The notes under the pieces: model-generated | The model's database searches: none | Told to the model about the DNA's origin: nothing | The model's input: the letters and a program-made list of their open reading frames with translations, nothing else | Part shown: positions 35,216-43,997 of the stretch, piece by piece | How positions within the stretch are numbered: the stretch's first letter is position 1 | Layout: each line of letters opens with the position of its first letter | Assembly (NCBI RefSeq): GCF_009687865.1 | Contig: NZ_BLAE01000025.1 | Location: forward strand, 1 to 49,119 | Source: Acrocarpospora macrocephala | GTDB lineage: Bacteria > Actinomycetota > Actinomycetes > Streptosporangiales > Streptosporangiaceae | Direction of reading: 5' to 3' | Length of the DNA: 49,119 nt | Translations under genes and position numbers: made by a program

Positions 35216-35252
35216 AACGCCCGTCCCGGTTGGGGCGGGCGTTTCGCTTTTC
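35216..35252 (+). terminator. Rho-independent terminator of typA
   Basis: AACGCCCGTCCC / GGGGCGGGCGTT pairs over 12 bases (one G-T pair) around GGTT, followed by TCGCTTTTC. Confidence 0.88.
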
Positions 35253-35364
35253 TTCCCGCCGGAAGTTGGAACCCTGGGCTCGGGTTCCCGTCGTGGCGGC
35301 GAACCGTTCGCGCTGTGGTGTGCGACAGAGGAGACACCAGCGCAGACGGAGGAGAGCAACAGTT

Positions 35365-35976
35365 ATGAGCCAGCGCGTCACGAACATCGTCCTGACCGCC
35401 ACGATCGCCATCGGCTTGGGCGTGGCCGGGGTGGCCACGATGGCGCAGGCGTCCCAGCGCGACAAGCCGGTGCGCGTCGCCATCCGGGATGTGCAGGGCA
35501 CCCGGATCGGCACGCTCGCCGTGGTACGCAAGGACGGGGCCCGATCCCGGATCACCGTCAAGGTCCACCACCTCGCCCCCGGATACCACGGCTTCCACAT
35601 CCACGCCGTCGGCCTCTGCGATCCGAAATCCGTCGATCCGGCGACCGGGCAGGTGTCGCCGTTCTTCAGCGCGGGCGGGCATCTCGACCTCGCGCCCGGC
35701 GGGCACAGCCATCCCTCGCACTCCGGCGACATGCCGCCGCTGCTGGTCCGCAAGGACGGCACCGGGTCGGCCTCGTTCGTCACCGACCGGTTCCGGGCGG
35801 CCCAGCTCTCCGACGCCGACGGCAGCGCGGTGATCGTGCACGCCCTGCCGGACAACTTCTCCAATATCCCCGACCGGTACGCGCCCAAGGGCCCGGACGA
35901 GGCCACCCTCAAAACGGGTGACTCGGGACCGCGTGTCGCCTGCGGCGCTATTAAGCCGATCAAAGCGCCCAAGTAG
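35365..35976 (+). CDS. sodC: Exported Cu/Zn superoxide dismutase
   Basis: Converts superoxide to peroxide and oxygen outside the cytosol. At 203 residues it has a signal or signal-anchor to about residue 29 (MAQA), then the SOD barrel with copper/zinc ligands: FHIHAVG, HSHPSHSGD and the VIVHALPDN histidine, and two cysteines (in GLCDP and VACGAI) for the conserved disulfide. GGAGGAG lies upstream of ATG 35365. All metal ligands are present. It may be anchored in the membrane if the signal is not cut. Confidence 0.93.
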   Translation: MSQRVTNIVLTATIAIGLGVAGVATMAQASQRDKPVRVAIRDVQGTRIGTLAVVRKDGARSRITVKVHHLAPGYHGFHIHAVGLCDPKSVDPATGQVSPFFSAGGHLDLAPGGHSHPSHSGDMPPLLVRKDGTGSASFVTDRFRAAQLSDADGSAVIVHALPDNFSNIPDRYAPKGPDEATLKTGDSGPRVACGAIKPIKAPK

Positions 35977-36036
35977 GACACAAGTCATTTGCAATCCCCG
36001 TGCCGCACGCTCAATGGCAGAGGAAGGGGGCTGACG

Positions 36037-36132
36037 ATGAAAATCGTGAGTGCAAGTTTCTACGTGGCGCTGTTCTGCGCCTGGGCGATCATCGCTGTGG
36101 TCGCTGTCGTGTTTCAGTACGTGCTGAGCTAA
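36037..36132 (+). CDS. 31-residue membrane microprotein
   Basis: A short gene with a strong ribosome site (AGGAAGGGGG) six bases before ATG 36037 and a TAA at 36130. The product is one hydrophobic helix: a short polar start (MKIVSAS), a run of about 20 membrane-type residues with one Trp and one Cys (FCAWAIIAVVAVVF), then QYVLS. Codon use is not decisive at this length. It follows sodC by 60 bases on the same strand and could be co-transcribed. Function unknown; single-helix microproteins often bind a membrane partner. Confidence 0.65.
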   Translation: MKIVSASFYVALFCAWAIIAVVAVVFQYVLS

Positions 36133-36153
36133 TGGGCGCGGGGGCACACAGGG

Positions 36154-36777
36154 TCAGCTGAGTCTGACCCGCAACCAATCGACCAATGGGGTGAGGGTCC
36201 GCCAGGTCTGGCGGACCCGGTCGAGGGCCTCGGGGGTGTGGACCCAGGGTTCCGGTTCGTACTGGCGGGCGGCGTAGAGGGACTTGTGGCGGAGCAGGTC
36301 CAGGCGGGGGTGATCTTCAGGAACGCCGCGTGGGCGGGTCTTGAGCCGGTCTCCGGAGATCCTGAAATCCGAGCGCAGCCCGTCGACGATCTTTTCCAAT
36401 TCGGACCCGATGACATCGTCCTCAAGAGCGGCCCGGAATCGGTTGGTCATCTCCCCCTGGGACCACCAACCACCCGCCACATAAAGCCCATCCGCACCGA
36501 TATGCAGGTAATACCCCACACCATCGAGAATCTGGATGTAGCCACCCTGATGGTCCTTATATGGCGTTTTATCCTTTGAAAAGCGGACGTCTCGGTACGG
36601 CCGGAACAGGTGCGGCGTCCCGAACTCATCAGCCAACTCATCCAACATCGCAGCCACAGGCGCTTTGACCATCGTGTCGTACACCTGTTTGTTGGCATTC
36701 CAGTAGGACTTGGAGTTATCCACCTCCAAGCCCTCGTAGAACATGAACGCCTCATCCGGAATCCCACTGAACACCAT
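36154..36777 (-). CDS. DUF2461-family protein (TIGR02453-like)
   Basis: A 207-residue cytosolic protein of unknown function. It starts like the family, GIPDEAFMFYEGLEVDNSKSYWNANK, and has the RFSKDKTPYKDH motif and YYLHIGADGLYVAGG. I chose ATG 36777 because the family begins here and a GGTGGGG-like site precedes it. A GTG at 36846, two bases after the deacetylase stop, would lengthen it by 23 residues and couple it to that gene. Confidence 0.88.
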   Translation of the reverse strand: MVFSGIPDEAFMFYEGLEVDNSKSYWNANKQVYDTMVKAPVAAMLDELADEFGTPHLFRPYRDVRFSKDKTPYKDHQGGYIQILDGVGYYLHIGADGLYVAGGWWSQGEMTNRFRAALEDDVIGSELEKIVDGLRSDFRISGDRLKTRPRGVPEDHPRLDLLRHKSLYAARQYEPEPWVHTPEALDRVRQTWRTLTPLVDWLRVRLS

Positions 36778-36848
36778 GCACCCCACCGTATCGGTGATGG
36801 CGCGGGCGAGCGGAGCCCGAGGAGCATCCAAGGGTGGGAGAACCACCG

Positions 36849-37673
36849 TTACGTCGGGCGTTCCTTTCGCATGTGGAAGTACTCCTTGCCTGGGGTCGTC
36901 TCGCCGAACAGTTCGGTGACCGTGACGTAGGTGAAACCCTTCGCGTCCAGCAGGTCAAGCAGTTTGGGCACTGCCTGGACGGTGGAGGCGTGGATGTCGT
37001 GCATGAGGATGACATCGCCGGGTTTGGCCTTGAGGCAGCGTTTGGCCACCAGGTCGGCGTTTCGATCCCGCCAGTCCATGGTGTCGAGACCCCACAGGAT
37101 CTGGGCCATGCCGTACCGCCGGGTCATCGCCGCCACCCCGGGGCTGGTCGCCCCATACGGCGGGCGCATCGTCCGCATCCGCACCCCGGTATACCTGCCC
37201 ACCGCGAGCTGCGTCCTGACCAGCTGCTCCTTGAGGCCGGCCTCCGACAACGAGGGCAGCGCCGGATGGTCCCAGGAGTGGTTCCCCAGCTCGTGACCCT
37301 CAGTGACCATGCGCTGCAGCAGCCCGGCGGTCTTCTCGGAGACCATCCGGCCGACGACGTAGAAGGTGGCCTTGGCGCCATGCTCGGCGAGCCGGTCCAG
37401 GACCACGCCGGTCTCGTCGCCAGGCCCGTCGTCGAAGGTGAGCGCGACACACTTGAGCTTTCGGCAGTCGATGCCGCGCGGCTGCGGCGCGACCGGAAAG
37501 CGCGGCGCCGGCCACCCCGGCTGAATCGAGGCCAGCTGCCGCGCCAGCGTCGCCGGATCATGGACCGGTGGCGGCAGGGCGGGCAGGGACGCCAGTTTCC
37601 CCGGAGCGACCGCATTGGTAACGGCACCACTACAGCCGGTAACCGCAATGAGCAACACAAGTCCCAGCCGCAT
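36849..37673 (-). CDS. Polysaccharide deacetylase lipoprotein (NodB domain)
   Basis: Probable metal-dependent N-deacetylase of peptidoglycan or another cell-surface glycan, 274 residues. Lipobox VTGC with Cys14, a proline-rich stalk to about residue 65, then the NodB motifs in order: TFDDGP, HSWDHP, RPPYGA, DTMDW and ILMHD. Both metal histidines and the catalytic aspartate are present. It is upstream of the DUF2461 gene on the same strand. Confidence 0.92.
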   Translation of the reverse strand: MRLGLVLLIAVTGCSGAVTNAVAPGKLASLPALPPPVHDPATLARQLASIQPGWPAPRFPVAPQPRGIDCRKLKCVALTFDDGPGDETGVVLDRLAEHGAKATFYVVGRMVSEKTAGLLQRMVTEGHELGNHSWDHPALPSLSEAGLKEQLVRTQLAVGRYTGVRMRTMRPPYGATSPGVAAMTRRYGMAQILWGLDTMDWRDRNADLVAKRCLKAKPGDVILMHDIHASTVQAVPKLLDLLDAKGFTYVTVTELFGETTPGKEYFHMRKERPT

Positions 37674-37697
37674 TCTTCCCCCCGAGGCAGGCGGGGA

Positions 37698-38003
37698 CTA
37701 GGGATAGTCCTCGGCCGCGTCCCCCCGTAAGACCTTGGCCAAGTCCTCCCACCAGGGCGGCACGTCGGCCTGCAACTCGGCATACCGTCGGGCCACTCTG
37801 ATGGCGCATCCAACCGGATCCGTACCCAGGTGGCGGCGTTTCACCGCGCCTTCCTGCCATCGGAAGAAGCCGTCACGGTAGCTCACGACAAGGCCGATCC
37901 AAACCGAGAGCGTAGCGTCATCGCCGATCTCGTACGCATCGTCCACTCCGACGTTGGTCAGTTCGGCACGGAGTTTCTCCACGGCGGCGCGAGACTCACT
38001 CAC
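37698..38003 (-). CDS. Small hypothetical protein
   Basis: A 101-residue protein I do not recognise. It is rich in acidic residues and tryptophan (WIGLVVSYRDGFFRWQ, PPWWEDL) with no signal or membrane helix. GGGGGTGG precedes GTG 38003. It lies 24 bases before the deacetylase gene on the same strand and may be co-transcribed. The stretch 38004-38212 shows no gene. Confidence 0.68.
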   Translation of the reverse strand: MSESRAAVEKLRAELTNVGVDDAYEIGDDATLSVWIGLVVSYRDGFFRWQEGAVKRRHLGTDPVGCAIRVARRYAELQADVPPWWEDLAKVLRGDAAEDYP

Positions 38004-38212
38004 CGGCCACCCCCAGCTGACGTAGCGACGCGCACAAGGAGGGATGTACCCAGCATCGGGCCACCCCTCGCATGCTCATGGGGTAATCATGGGACTCCAC
38101 CGCGTGACTTCGCAGCCTTATCCGGCTTCTGAGTGGTTGTAGGGCCGGTCGATGAGCTTTTATGCCCTTTTGTAAGGTATTGGGGTTCGCTTCACAATTA
38201 CGGGGGGTTAGC

Positions 38213-39046
38213 GTGACGGCTGTGGCGCTCGCGACGGCGTGTGCGGTGATCTTCGGCACCGCCGATTTCTTCGGCGGGCTCGCGACCCGCCGATCCCGGG
38301 TGCTGGCCGTCGTGGTGTGCTCCCAGCTGGGGGGCATGGTCCTGGTTCTGGCGCTGATGCCGTTCCTGCCGGGGATCGCCAGTTCGGGCGCGCTGCTGTG
38401 GGGCATGGCCTCCGGGGTGGCCGGCGGGCTGGGGATCGTGCTGTTCTACCGCGGCCTGGCGATGGGCAAGATGTCGGTGGTCGCGCCGATCACGGCCACC
38501 ACGGCGATGGCCGTGCCCGTGCTGTTCGGGTTACTCGCGGGCGAGCGGCCGTCCGTGCTGGCTCTGAGCGGGGTGGCGCTCGGGCTGCTCGCGGTGATGC
38601 TGGTGAGCAGGGAGCCCGGCGGCTCCGGCGGGCTGACGCTGGGCCCGGTGCTGAACGCGCTCGCCTCCGGGGCCGGGTTCGGCGGGTTCTTCATCCTGTT
38701 GAAGCTGGCGCCCGCCGACGCCGGACTGTGGCCTCTGGTGGGGGCGCGGATCGCGTCGATCGCGCTGGCGGCGGCGCTGGCGGTGGCGACGCGGCGGAGC
38801 ATGCGCCCGGCCGCCGGGTCGTGGCGGGTGACGATCGCGGCCGGGGTGCTGGACATGGCGGCCAACGTGCTGTTCCTGCTGGCCGCCCAGCGCGGCATGC
38901 TGATCTTGGTGACCGTGCTGGTGTCGTTGTACCCGGCGAGCACGTTGCTGCTGGCCCGATATGTGCTCGGAGAACGGCTGAGTTCCACGCAAATTGCGGG
39001 AGTTGGCTGCGCTTTGGGGGCAATCGCGTTGATTGCGGCTTCCTAG
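38213..39046 (+). CDS. EamA/DMT-family transporter
   Basis: An inner-membrane carrier of 277 residues with about ten hydrophobic segments in two EamA halves. The first half opens ACAVIFGTADFFGGLATRRS and the second carries SGAGFGGFFILLKLAP. GTG 38213 is preceded by GGGGGG; the frame is open from 38162 but that start has no ribosome site. Family members export metabolites or amino acids. Substrate unknown. Confidence 0.9.
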   Translation: MTAVALATACAVIFGTADFFGGLATRRSRVLAVVVCSQLGGMVLVLALMPFLPGIASSGALLWGMASGVAGGLGIVLFYRGLAMGKMSVVAPITATTAMAVPVLFGLLAGERPSVLALSGVALGLLAVMLVSREPGGSGGLTLGPVLNALASGAGFGGFFILLKLAPADAGLWPLVGARIASIALAAALAVATRRSMRPAAGSWRVTIAAGVLDMAANVLFLLAAQRGMLILVTVLVSLYPASTLLLARYVLGERLSSTQIAGVGCALGAIALIAAS

Positions 39047-39087
39047 TGCATTGTCATGAGCCGTTGGAGCTTGTTACGTTCGTCCCC

Positions 39088-40005
39088 GTGCAGGTCGAGC
39101 GGGCTCCTCTCGTCTCCGAGCCGTTCGCGCACGTGGCTGTGGCGTATGGCTCTGGTGAGGAATACCTGAAAACGGTCCTGCCCGCCCTGCTGGACGGGCT
39201 GCGCCGAGGAGAACGCACCATCCTGCTCGGCCCGGAAGAGAACCTCGAGCTGGTACGGGCCGCGCTCGGCGCCGACGCCACCCGGGTCGAGCTGGGGCTG
39301 AGCCAGGACTGGTACGGCCATCCGGCCCGGACCATGGCCGCCTACCTCGACTTCGCCCGGCGGAACGGCCCGGCCAGGATGATCTGCGAACCGGTCTGGC
39401 GCTCGGCCAGGGACGCGGCCGAGTGGACCAGGATCGAGGCGATCGCGAACGTGGCGTTCGCCGGGATCCGGACGACGATGCTGTGCGTCTACCGGAACCC
39501 GGGCGAGGAGGTGTTCCGCAGCCATCCCTGGTATCTGGACGGCGAGGTGATCCGGGCGAGCGAGCCGTACCTCCCACCGGAGCGGATGGACTGGGAGCAA
39601 CCGGCGTTCGAGTCGCCTCCGGCGGAGGCCGAAGGGCTGGACTTCGATCTGCCCGGGGTGCGGCGCATGCGGGCGTTCGTCCGGGACCAGGCGTACGCGG
39701 CGGGACTGGAGCGGGACGAGGTGACCTCGCTGGTGCTGGCCGCGGCCGAGATCGCCGCGAACGCGGTCGAGCACGGGGCCGGGCACGGGCGGGTGGCGGT
39801 GTGGCGGGCCGGGGACGAGCTGATCTGCGAGATCACCAACCCGGACGCCGGGATCGAAGTGCCTTTTCCGGGATACATCCCACCGGAGCATGAATCGCTG
39901 CGGGGTTACGGCCTGTGGATCAGCCGCCAGCTCTGCGACGTCATGGAGGTCAGAACGCTGGACGGCAAGTCCTGCGTCCGCCTTCACATGCGTATGACCC
40001 TTTAA
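39088..40005 (+). CDS. MEDS-domain anti-sigma-type ATPase (RsbA-like)
   Basis: A 305-residue cytosolic regulator. An N-terminal MEDS sensor domain (about 10-170; FAHVAVAYGSGEEYLKTVLP through TMLCVYRN) is joined to a C-terminal GHKL/HATPase domain of RsbW type with the N-box EIAANAVEHG and the GYGLWISRQLCD loop. Proteins of this build are annotated as anti-sigma RsbA-like regulators and act in partner-switching control of sigma factors. Start GTG 39088 is the first reasonable one; no strong ribosome site. It converges on a sigma-R-like gene 25 bases away, but its target is normally SigB/SigF-type, so a link to that factor is only suggested. Confidence 0.8.
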   Translation: MQVERAPLVSEPFAHVAVAYGSGEEYLKTVLPALLDGLRRGERTILLGPEENLELVRAALGADATRVELGLSQDWYGHPARTMAAYLDFARRNGPARMICEPVWRSARDAAEWTRIEAIANVAFAGIRTTMLCVYRNPGEEVFRSHPWYLDGEVIRASEPYLPPERMDWEQPAFESPPAEAEGLDFDLPGVRRMRAFVRDQAYAAGLERDEVTSLVLAAAEIAANAVEHGAGHGRVAVWRAGDELICEITNPDAGIEVPFPGYIPPEHESLRGYGLWISRQLCDVMEVRTLDGKSCVRLHMRMTL

Positions 40006-40039
40006 GCCGCTTTCAGCCGAAATTTCGGCCTACGCGGCT
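40005..40039. terminator. Nested stem-loop between convergent regulator genes
   Basis: Outer stem AGCCGC/GCGGCT (40005-40010, 40034-40039) encloses the palindrome GCCGAAATTTCGGC (40016-40029). It covers both stop codons and could end transcription from either side. Confidence 0.6.
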
Positions 40040-40623
40040 ACGCTTTCCGACTCCCGGACGACGCCCTCCTCCCGGGCGTACTCCTCCAGCATGCCGCGCA
40101 GCTGCCGCCGCCCGCGATGCAGCCGCGACATCACCGTCCCGATCGGCGTGCCCATCCGGTCGGCGATCTCCTTGTACGCGAAGCCTTCCACGTCGGCGAG
40201 ATACACCGCGACCCGGAAGTCCTCCGGCAGCGACCGGAGCGCGTTCATCACGACGTTGTCCGGCAGGGACTCCAGCGCCTCGGTCTCCGCCGACTTCAGC
40301 CCGGTCGACATGTGCGACTCGGCGGCGGCCAGCTGCCAGTCCTCGATCTCCTCGGCGGCCGACAGCTTTGGCGAGCGCTGCTTCTTGCGGTAGTCGTTGA
40401 TGAAGTTGTTGGTGAGGATCCGGTGCAGCCACGCCTTCAGGTTCGTGCCCTCCCGGAACTGGTGGTAGGACGTGAACGCCTTGGTCACCGTCTCCTGGAC
40501 GAGGTCCTCCGCGTCGGCGGGGTTGCGGGTGAGACGCATGGCCGATGCGTACAACTGGCTGGTCACGGGCACCACGTCGCGCTCGAACCAGGCCTGACGC
40601 TGCTCATCGCTCATCGAGATCAT
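40030..40623 (-). CDS. ECF sigma factor, SigR-like
   Basis: Directs RNA polymerase to stress promoters. At 197 residues the region 2 motif is [36 protein letters not shown] shortened to its core DAEDLVQET, and region 4 is [20 protein letters not shown] with [18 protein letters not shown]. It follows the Streptomyces thiol-stress factor SigR closely, including EEIEDWQLA and ESHMSTGL between the regions. ATG 40623 is chosen for the GGGGGGAT site ahead of it. SigR is normally followed by its zinc anti-sigma RsrA; none is present here, so it may be a paralogue or be controlled otherwise. Confidence 0.9.
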   Translation of the reverse strand: MISMSDEQRQAWFERDVVPVTSQLYASAMRLTRNPADAEDLVQETVTKAFTSYHQFREGTNLKAWLHRILTNNFINDYRKKQRSPKLSAAEEIEDWQLAAAESHMSTGLKSAETEALESLPDNVVMNALRSLPEDFRVAVYLADVEGFAYKEIADRMGTPIGTVMSRLHRGRRQLRGMLEEYAREEGVVRESESVAA

Positions 40624-40853
40624 GTCATCCCCCCTGGAACTCTCTCCCCCGCTGCCCCTCCGGAACGAACCCATGCGGTTATGGCGAACCGTCGTGGTCA
40701 TCGTCATCGTGTCAGGTAACCCGTAAGCGGGGTGTTAGCCGGCCAGAGGGGTTCAGACGGGAGCACCGGGACGGCAATGGCTTGATCACCCGCCTGCCGG
40801 ACAAGTCTCATTATCATAACACTCTCGCCTCGTTCCGGAAGAAAGTGTGGCGT

Positions 40854-41948
40854 ATGGCACTCGTTACAGTGACTCCCATGAAACACCTGGACCGGCACGA
40901 CCCGGCGACGCGCGCGTGGGCGGCCGAGGCCATCCGGGCCGTGGAAGCCGACGCCAACCGCAGCTGCGACACCCACCTGCACGTCTTCCCCCTTCCCGCG
41001 CACTGGGGAGTGGACCTCTACCTGAAAGACGAATCGGTGCACCCAACCGGTTCACTCAAACATCGCCTCGCCCGCTCTCTGTTCCTCTACGGCCTGGCCA
41101 ACGGCTGGATCGGCCCGCAGACCACGATCATCGAAGCCTCCAGCGGCTCCACCGCGGTGAGCGAGGCGTATTTCGCCCGCCTGCTCGGCCTGCCGTTCAT
41201 CGCGGTCATGCCGGCCACCACGTCGCCGGAGAAACGCGACATCATCGAGTTCTACGGCGGCAAGTGCCACCTGGTCGACGACCCCGGAAAGATCTACGAA
41301 GAGTCGGCCCGGCTGGCGGCCGAGACCGGCGGCCACTACATGGACCAGTTCACCTACGCCGAGCGGGCCACCGACTGGCGCGGCAACAACAACATCGCCG
41401 AGTCGATCTTCGATCAGCTGGCCCTGGAACGGCACCCGGAGCCCACCTGGATCGTGGTCGGCGCGGGCACCGGCGGCACCTCGGCCACCATCGGCCGCTA
41501 CATCCGCTACCGCCGCCACCAGACCAAGCTCTGCGTCGCCGACCCCGACGGCTCGGCCTTCTTCCCGTCCTGGGTCTCCGGCCAGGACGGTACGGCCCGC
41601 GGCTCCCGCATCGAGGGCATCGGCCGCCCCCGGGTGGAGCCGTCCTTCCTGCCGACCGTGATCGACCGCATGACCCAGGTGCCGGACGCGATGTCGATCG
41701 CCGCCATGCGGTGGACCCGCGAGGTCACCCATCGTGACGTGGGCGGATCGACGGGGACCAATATGGCGGCCGCCGTACAGATCATCAGGGAGATGCGGGC
41801 GGCCGGGGAGCGGGGCAGCGTGGTCACGCTCATCTGCGACGGCGGCGAGCGCTACCGGGGGACCTACGGCAGCGACGACTGGCTGGCCGGCAGGCGGATC
41901 GACATCGCGCCGTACCTTGCCGAATTCAGGGCTTTTCTGGCGTCCTGA
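40854..41948 (+). CDS. PLP-dependent Cds1-like / cysteine synthase family enzyme
   Basis: A fold-type II PLP enzyme of 364 residues. The lysine that binds PLP is in TGSLKHRLA, the substrate loop in [12 protein letters not shown], and the phosphate-binding glycine loop in [10 protein letters not shown]. It resembles mycobacterial Cds1 (L-cysteine desulfhydrase) and related cysteine-synthase-like proteins more than CysK, as it has a long C-terminal region. Cds1 releases sulfide from cysteine, which would connect with thiol balance and the nearby SigR-like factor (inference). Alternative start ATG 40878. It overlaps the end of the convergent TPR gene by 23 bases. Confidence 0.85.
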   Translation: MALVTVTPMKHLDRHDPATRAWAAEAIRAVEADANRSCDTHLHVFPLPAHWGVDLYLKDESVHPTGSLKHRLARSLFLYGLANGWIGPQTTIIEASSGSTAVSEAYFARLLGLPFIAVMPATTSPEKRDIIEFYGGKCHLVDDPGKIYEESARLAAETGGHYMDQFTYAERATDWRGNNNIAESIFDQLALERHPEPTWIVVGAGTGGTSATIGRYIRYRRHQTKLCVADPDGSAFFPSWVSGQDGTARGSRIEGIGRPRVEPSFLPTVIDRMTQVPDAMSIAAMRWTREVTHRDVGGSTGTNMAAAVQIIREMRAAGERGSVVTLICDGGERYRGTYGSDDWLAGRRIDIAPYLAEFRAFLAS

Positions 41949-43728
41949 GGGCCTCACGCACGTCCTCGTCGGCGGGGTCCAGCTCGGCCGCCCGCAGCAG
42001 GTCGGCCTGGGCACGCTCGTGCCGGCCGACCGACCGCAGCGCGATCGCCCGGTTGAAGCGCAGCGCGGCGTCGTCGGCCAGCTCGATCGCCCGGGTGAGA
42101 TCGGCGATCGCGCCCTCCGGGTCGCCCAGCTCGAAGGCCAGCTCGCCCCGGCTGGCCCAGCCCGCGGCTAGCCCGGGATCGTGGAAGACGGCCGCGTCGT
42201 AGGCCTTGCGGGCCTCCGCGTACCGCGCCGTGGCCGCCTCCGCCTGCCCGAGCGCGCACAGCAGGTACGCGTTGCGCGGGTTCAGCGCCAGACCCAGCCG
42301 CGCGCCGGCCCTGGCCCGGTCGTACTCGCCGATCGCCACCAGCAGCCCGGCCCGGTTGGCGTACGCGTCCACGAAGCCGGGGTCCAGCTCGATCGCGTAG
42401 TCCAGGTCGGCCAGCGCGCCCGCGTGGTCCCCGTCGGCGAAGCGGATCTCGGCCCGGTTGTAGTGGGCCTCGGGGAACGGCGGCCCGACCCGCATCGCGG
42501 TCTCGTAGTCGGCGACCGCGTCCGCGGACCGGCCCAGCCGGTAGAGCAGGTTGCCGCGGTCGATGTAGTAGTCGGGGTAGCCGGGGTCGGCCTCGATCAC
42601 CGCATCCAGGTCGGCCAGGGCGGCGGCCGGGTCGCCGAGCAGCACGGTCAGCTGGGCCCGGTTCGCGCGCAGGACCAGGCGGTGGATCGCGTGCTCGCCT
42701 GGTTCGAGGTCCCGGTCGGCCAGCTCGATCGCCTCCTGGACCAGGCGCAGGGCCGAGCGGTGGCGGCCCAGCCGGGTCTCGATCAGGGCCTTGCCGTTCA
42801 GGTCGAAACCCAGGTGGAAGGCGCGGGTCCGCTGGTCGGGGAGCAGCCGGGTGATCGTGACGGCCTCGTTGATCCAGGCTCTGGCCTCCTCGATGTCCCG
42901 TTTCTCGGGGTCGTGGTGGCGGGTGAGGAGCATCGCGGTGGCGTACGCGGCCGTGGCGCGGTTGACCGGGTCGGTGCTCTCCCTGCGGGCCAGGTCGAAG
43001 AGGGCGCGGGCGTCGTCCTCGCGGTCGGTGGCCGCCAGGGCGCCCGCCGTACGGTGGAGCAGGGCCCACCAGTCCTCGGTGTCCACGTGGGCGCGTTCGA
43101 GTGCCCGGGTTCCGGCCTCGGCGGCGGCGTGGTGGAAGCCTTCGGCGACGTATCGCCGTACCAGGTCGGGGGTGGGGGCCGGCCAGGTGTGCGCGGACGG
43201 CCCGCCGACGCCGGGCACGCTCTCCACGTGCAGGGGCAGGGCAGCGGCCAGCGGCGGTTCGGCCACCGGCGTGCACACCACGACGGTCAGCACGGCGGGG
43301 TCGAGCCGCCGGAGCAGCACGCCGAGCAGCTCGCTGTCGGTGTGGTCGGCCTCGTGCACGTTCTCCACGACCAGCGCGACCGGACCGGCTCCGGCCAGGT
43401 GGTCGCGGATGAACTCGGCGATTCCGTTGGCCAGCCGGAGTGTGCGGCGCGGGGCGGGCACCAGGATGCGCTCCGCTTCCGGGACCTGCGTGGCCAGGGT
43501 GAGCCGCCGGGCCGGGACCAGCTCGCGCAGGTGCGGCGCGGCCGCCCGGATCTCGATGTCGTGCCGCGCCACCAGTTCCGGCCGCGCCTCCGGCACCAGG
43601 ACGGCGAGCAGTGCCGCCGCCACCGTGTAAGGGCCGCCGGAACGATGCGCGTCAATGGGCGCGAGCAAAAGGCGCGGCAGGTCTTTTTCCCCGTTCCAGC
43701 GGCTTCCTCGCACCCAAAGATGGCGCAT
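41926..43728 (-). CDS. Tetratricopeptide-repeat protein with a degenerate ATPase-like N-terminus
   Basis: A 600-residue cytosolic protein. The N-terminal 190 residues recall STAND/AAA regulators ([19 protein letters not shown] is Walker-B-like) but I see no Walker A. Residues about 240-600 hold TPR units, for example [40 protein letters not shown] and [17 protein letters not shown], the classic spaced pattern. The start is ATG 43728 after GAGGGGAG. No DNA-binding domain is present at either end. The upstream stretch 43861-43997 is unusually AT-rich and probably holds its promoter. Function unknown. Confidence 0.82.
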   Translation of the reverse strand: MRHLWVRGSRWNGEKDLPRLLLAPIDAHRSGGPYTVAAALLAVLVPEARPELVARHDIEIRAAAPHLRELVPARRLTLATQVPEAERILVPAPRRTLRLANGIAEFIRDHLAGAGPVALVVENVHEADHTDSELLGVLLRRLDPAVLTVVVCTPVAEPPLAAALPLHVESVPGVGGPSAHTWPAPTPDLVRRYVAEGFHHAAAEAGTRALERAHVDTEDWWALLHRTAGALAATDREDDARALFDLARRESTDPVNRATAAYATAMLLTRHHDPEKRDIEEARAWINEAVTITRLLPDQRTRAFHLGFDLNGKALIETRLGRHRSALRLVQEAIELADRDLEPGEHAIHRLVLRANRAQLTVLLGDPAAALADLDAVIEADPGYPDYYIDRGNLLYRLGRSADAVADYETAMRVGPPFPEAHYNRAEIRFADGDHAGALADLDYAIELDPGFVDAYANRAGLLVAIGEYDRARAGARLGLALNPRNAYLLCALGQAEAATARYAEARKAYDAAVFHDPGLAAGWASRGELAFELGDPEGAIADLTRAIELADDAALRFNRAIALRSVGRHERAQADLLRAAELDPADEDVREALRTPEKP

Positions 43729-43997
43729 CGTCCGACTCCCCTCACCGGTGAGGACCGGAACCCCGCGGCTCCGGCCCCACTGATCGATCAAGGAAGGTGC
43801 TTGGCGCTGGCGCTGCCGGACAGCTTGACTGGACCTGGCTTGTGCACGATGAGCTTCTTCATCAAACGGCCTTCCAGATGGTTTCGGGACTCGCCAATGT
43901 CAACACAACCGCCAAGGAATTAACAATACTTTGGCCGGTAATAGACATTTCCCGATAAATGCACTTAATTAGCTATTCAGTCACCCAGAAGCTTCGG

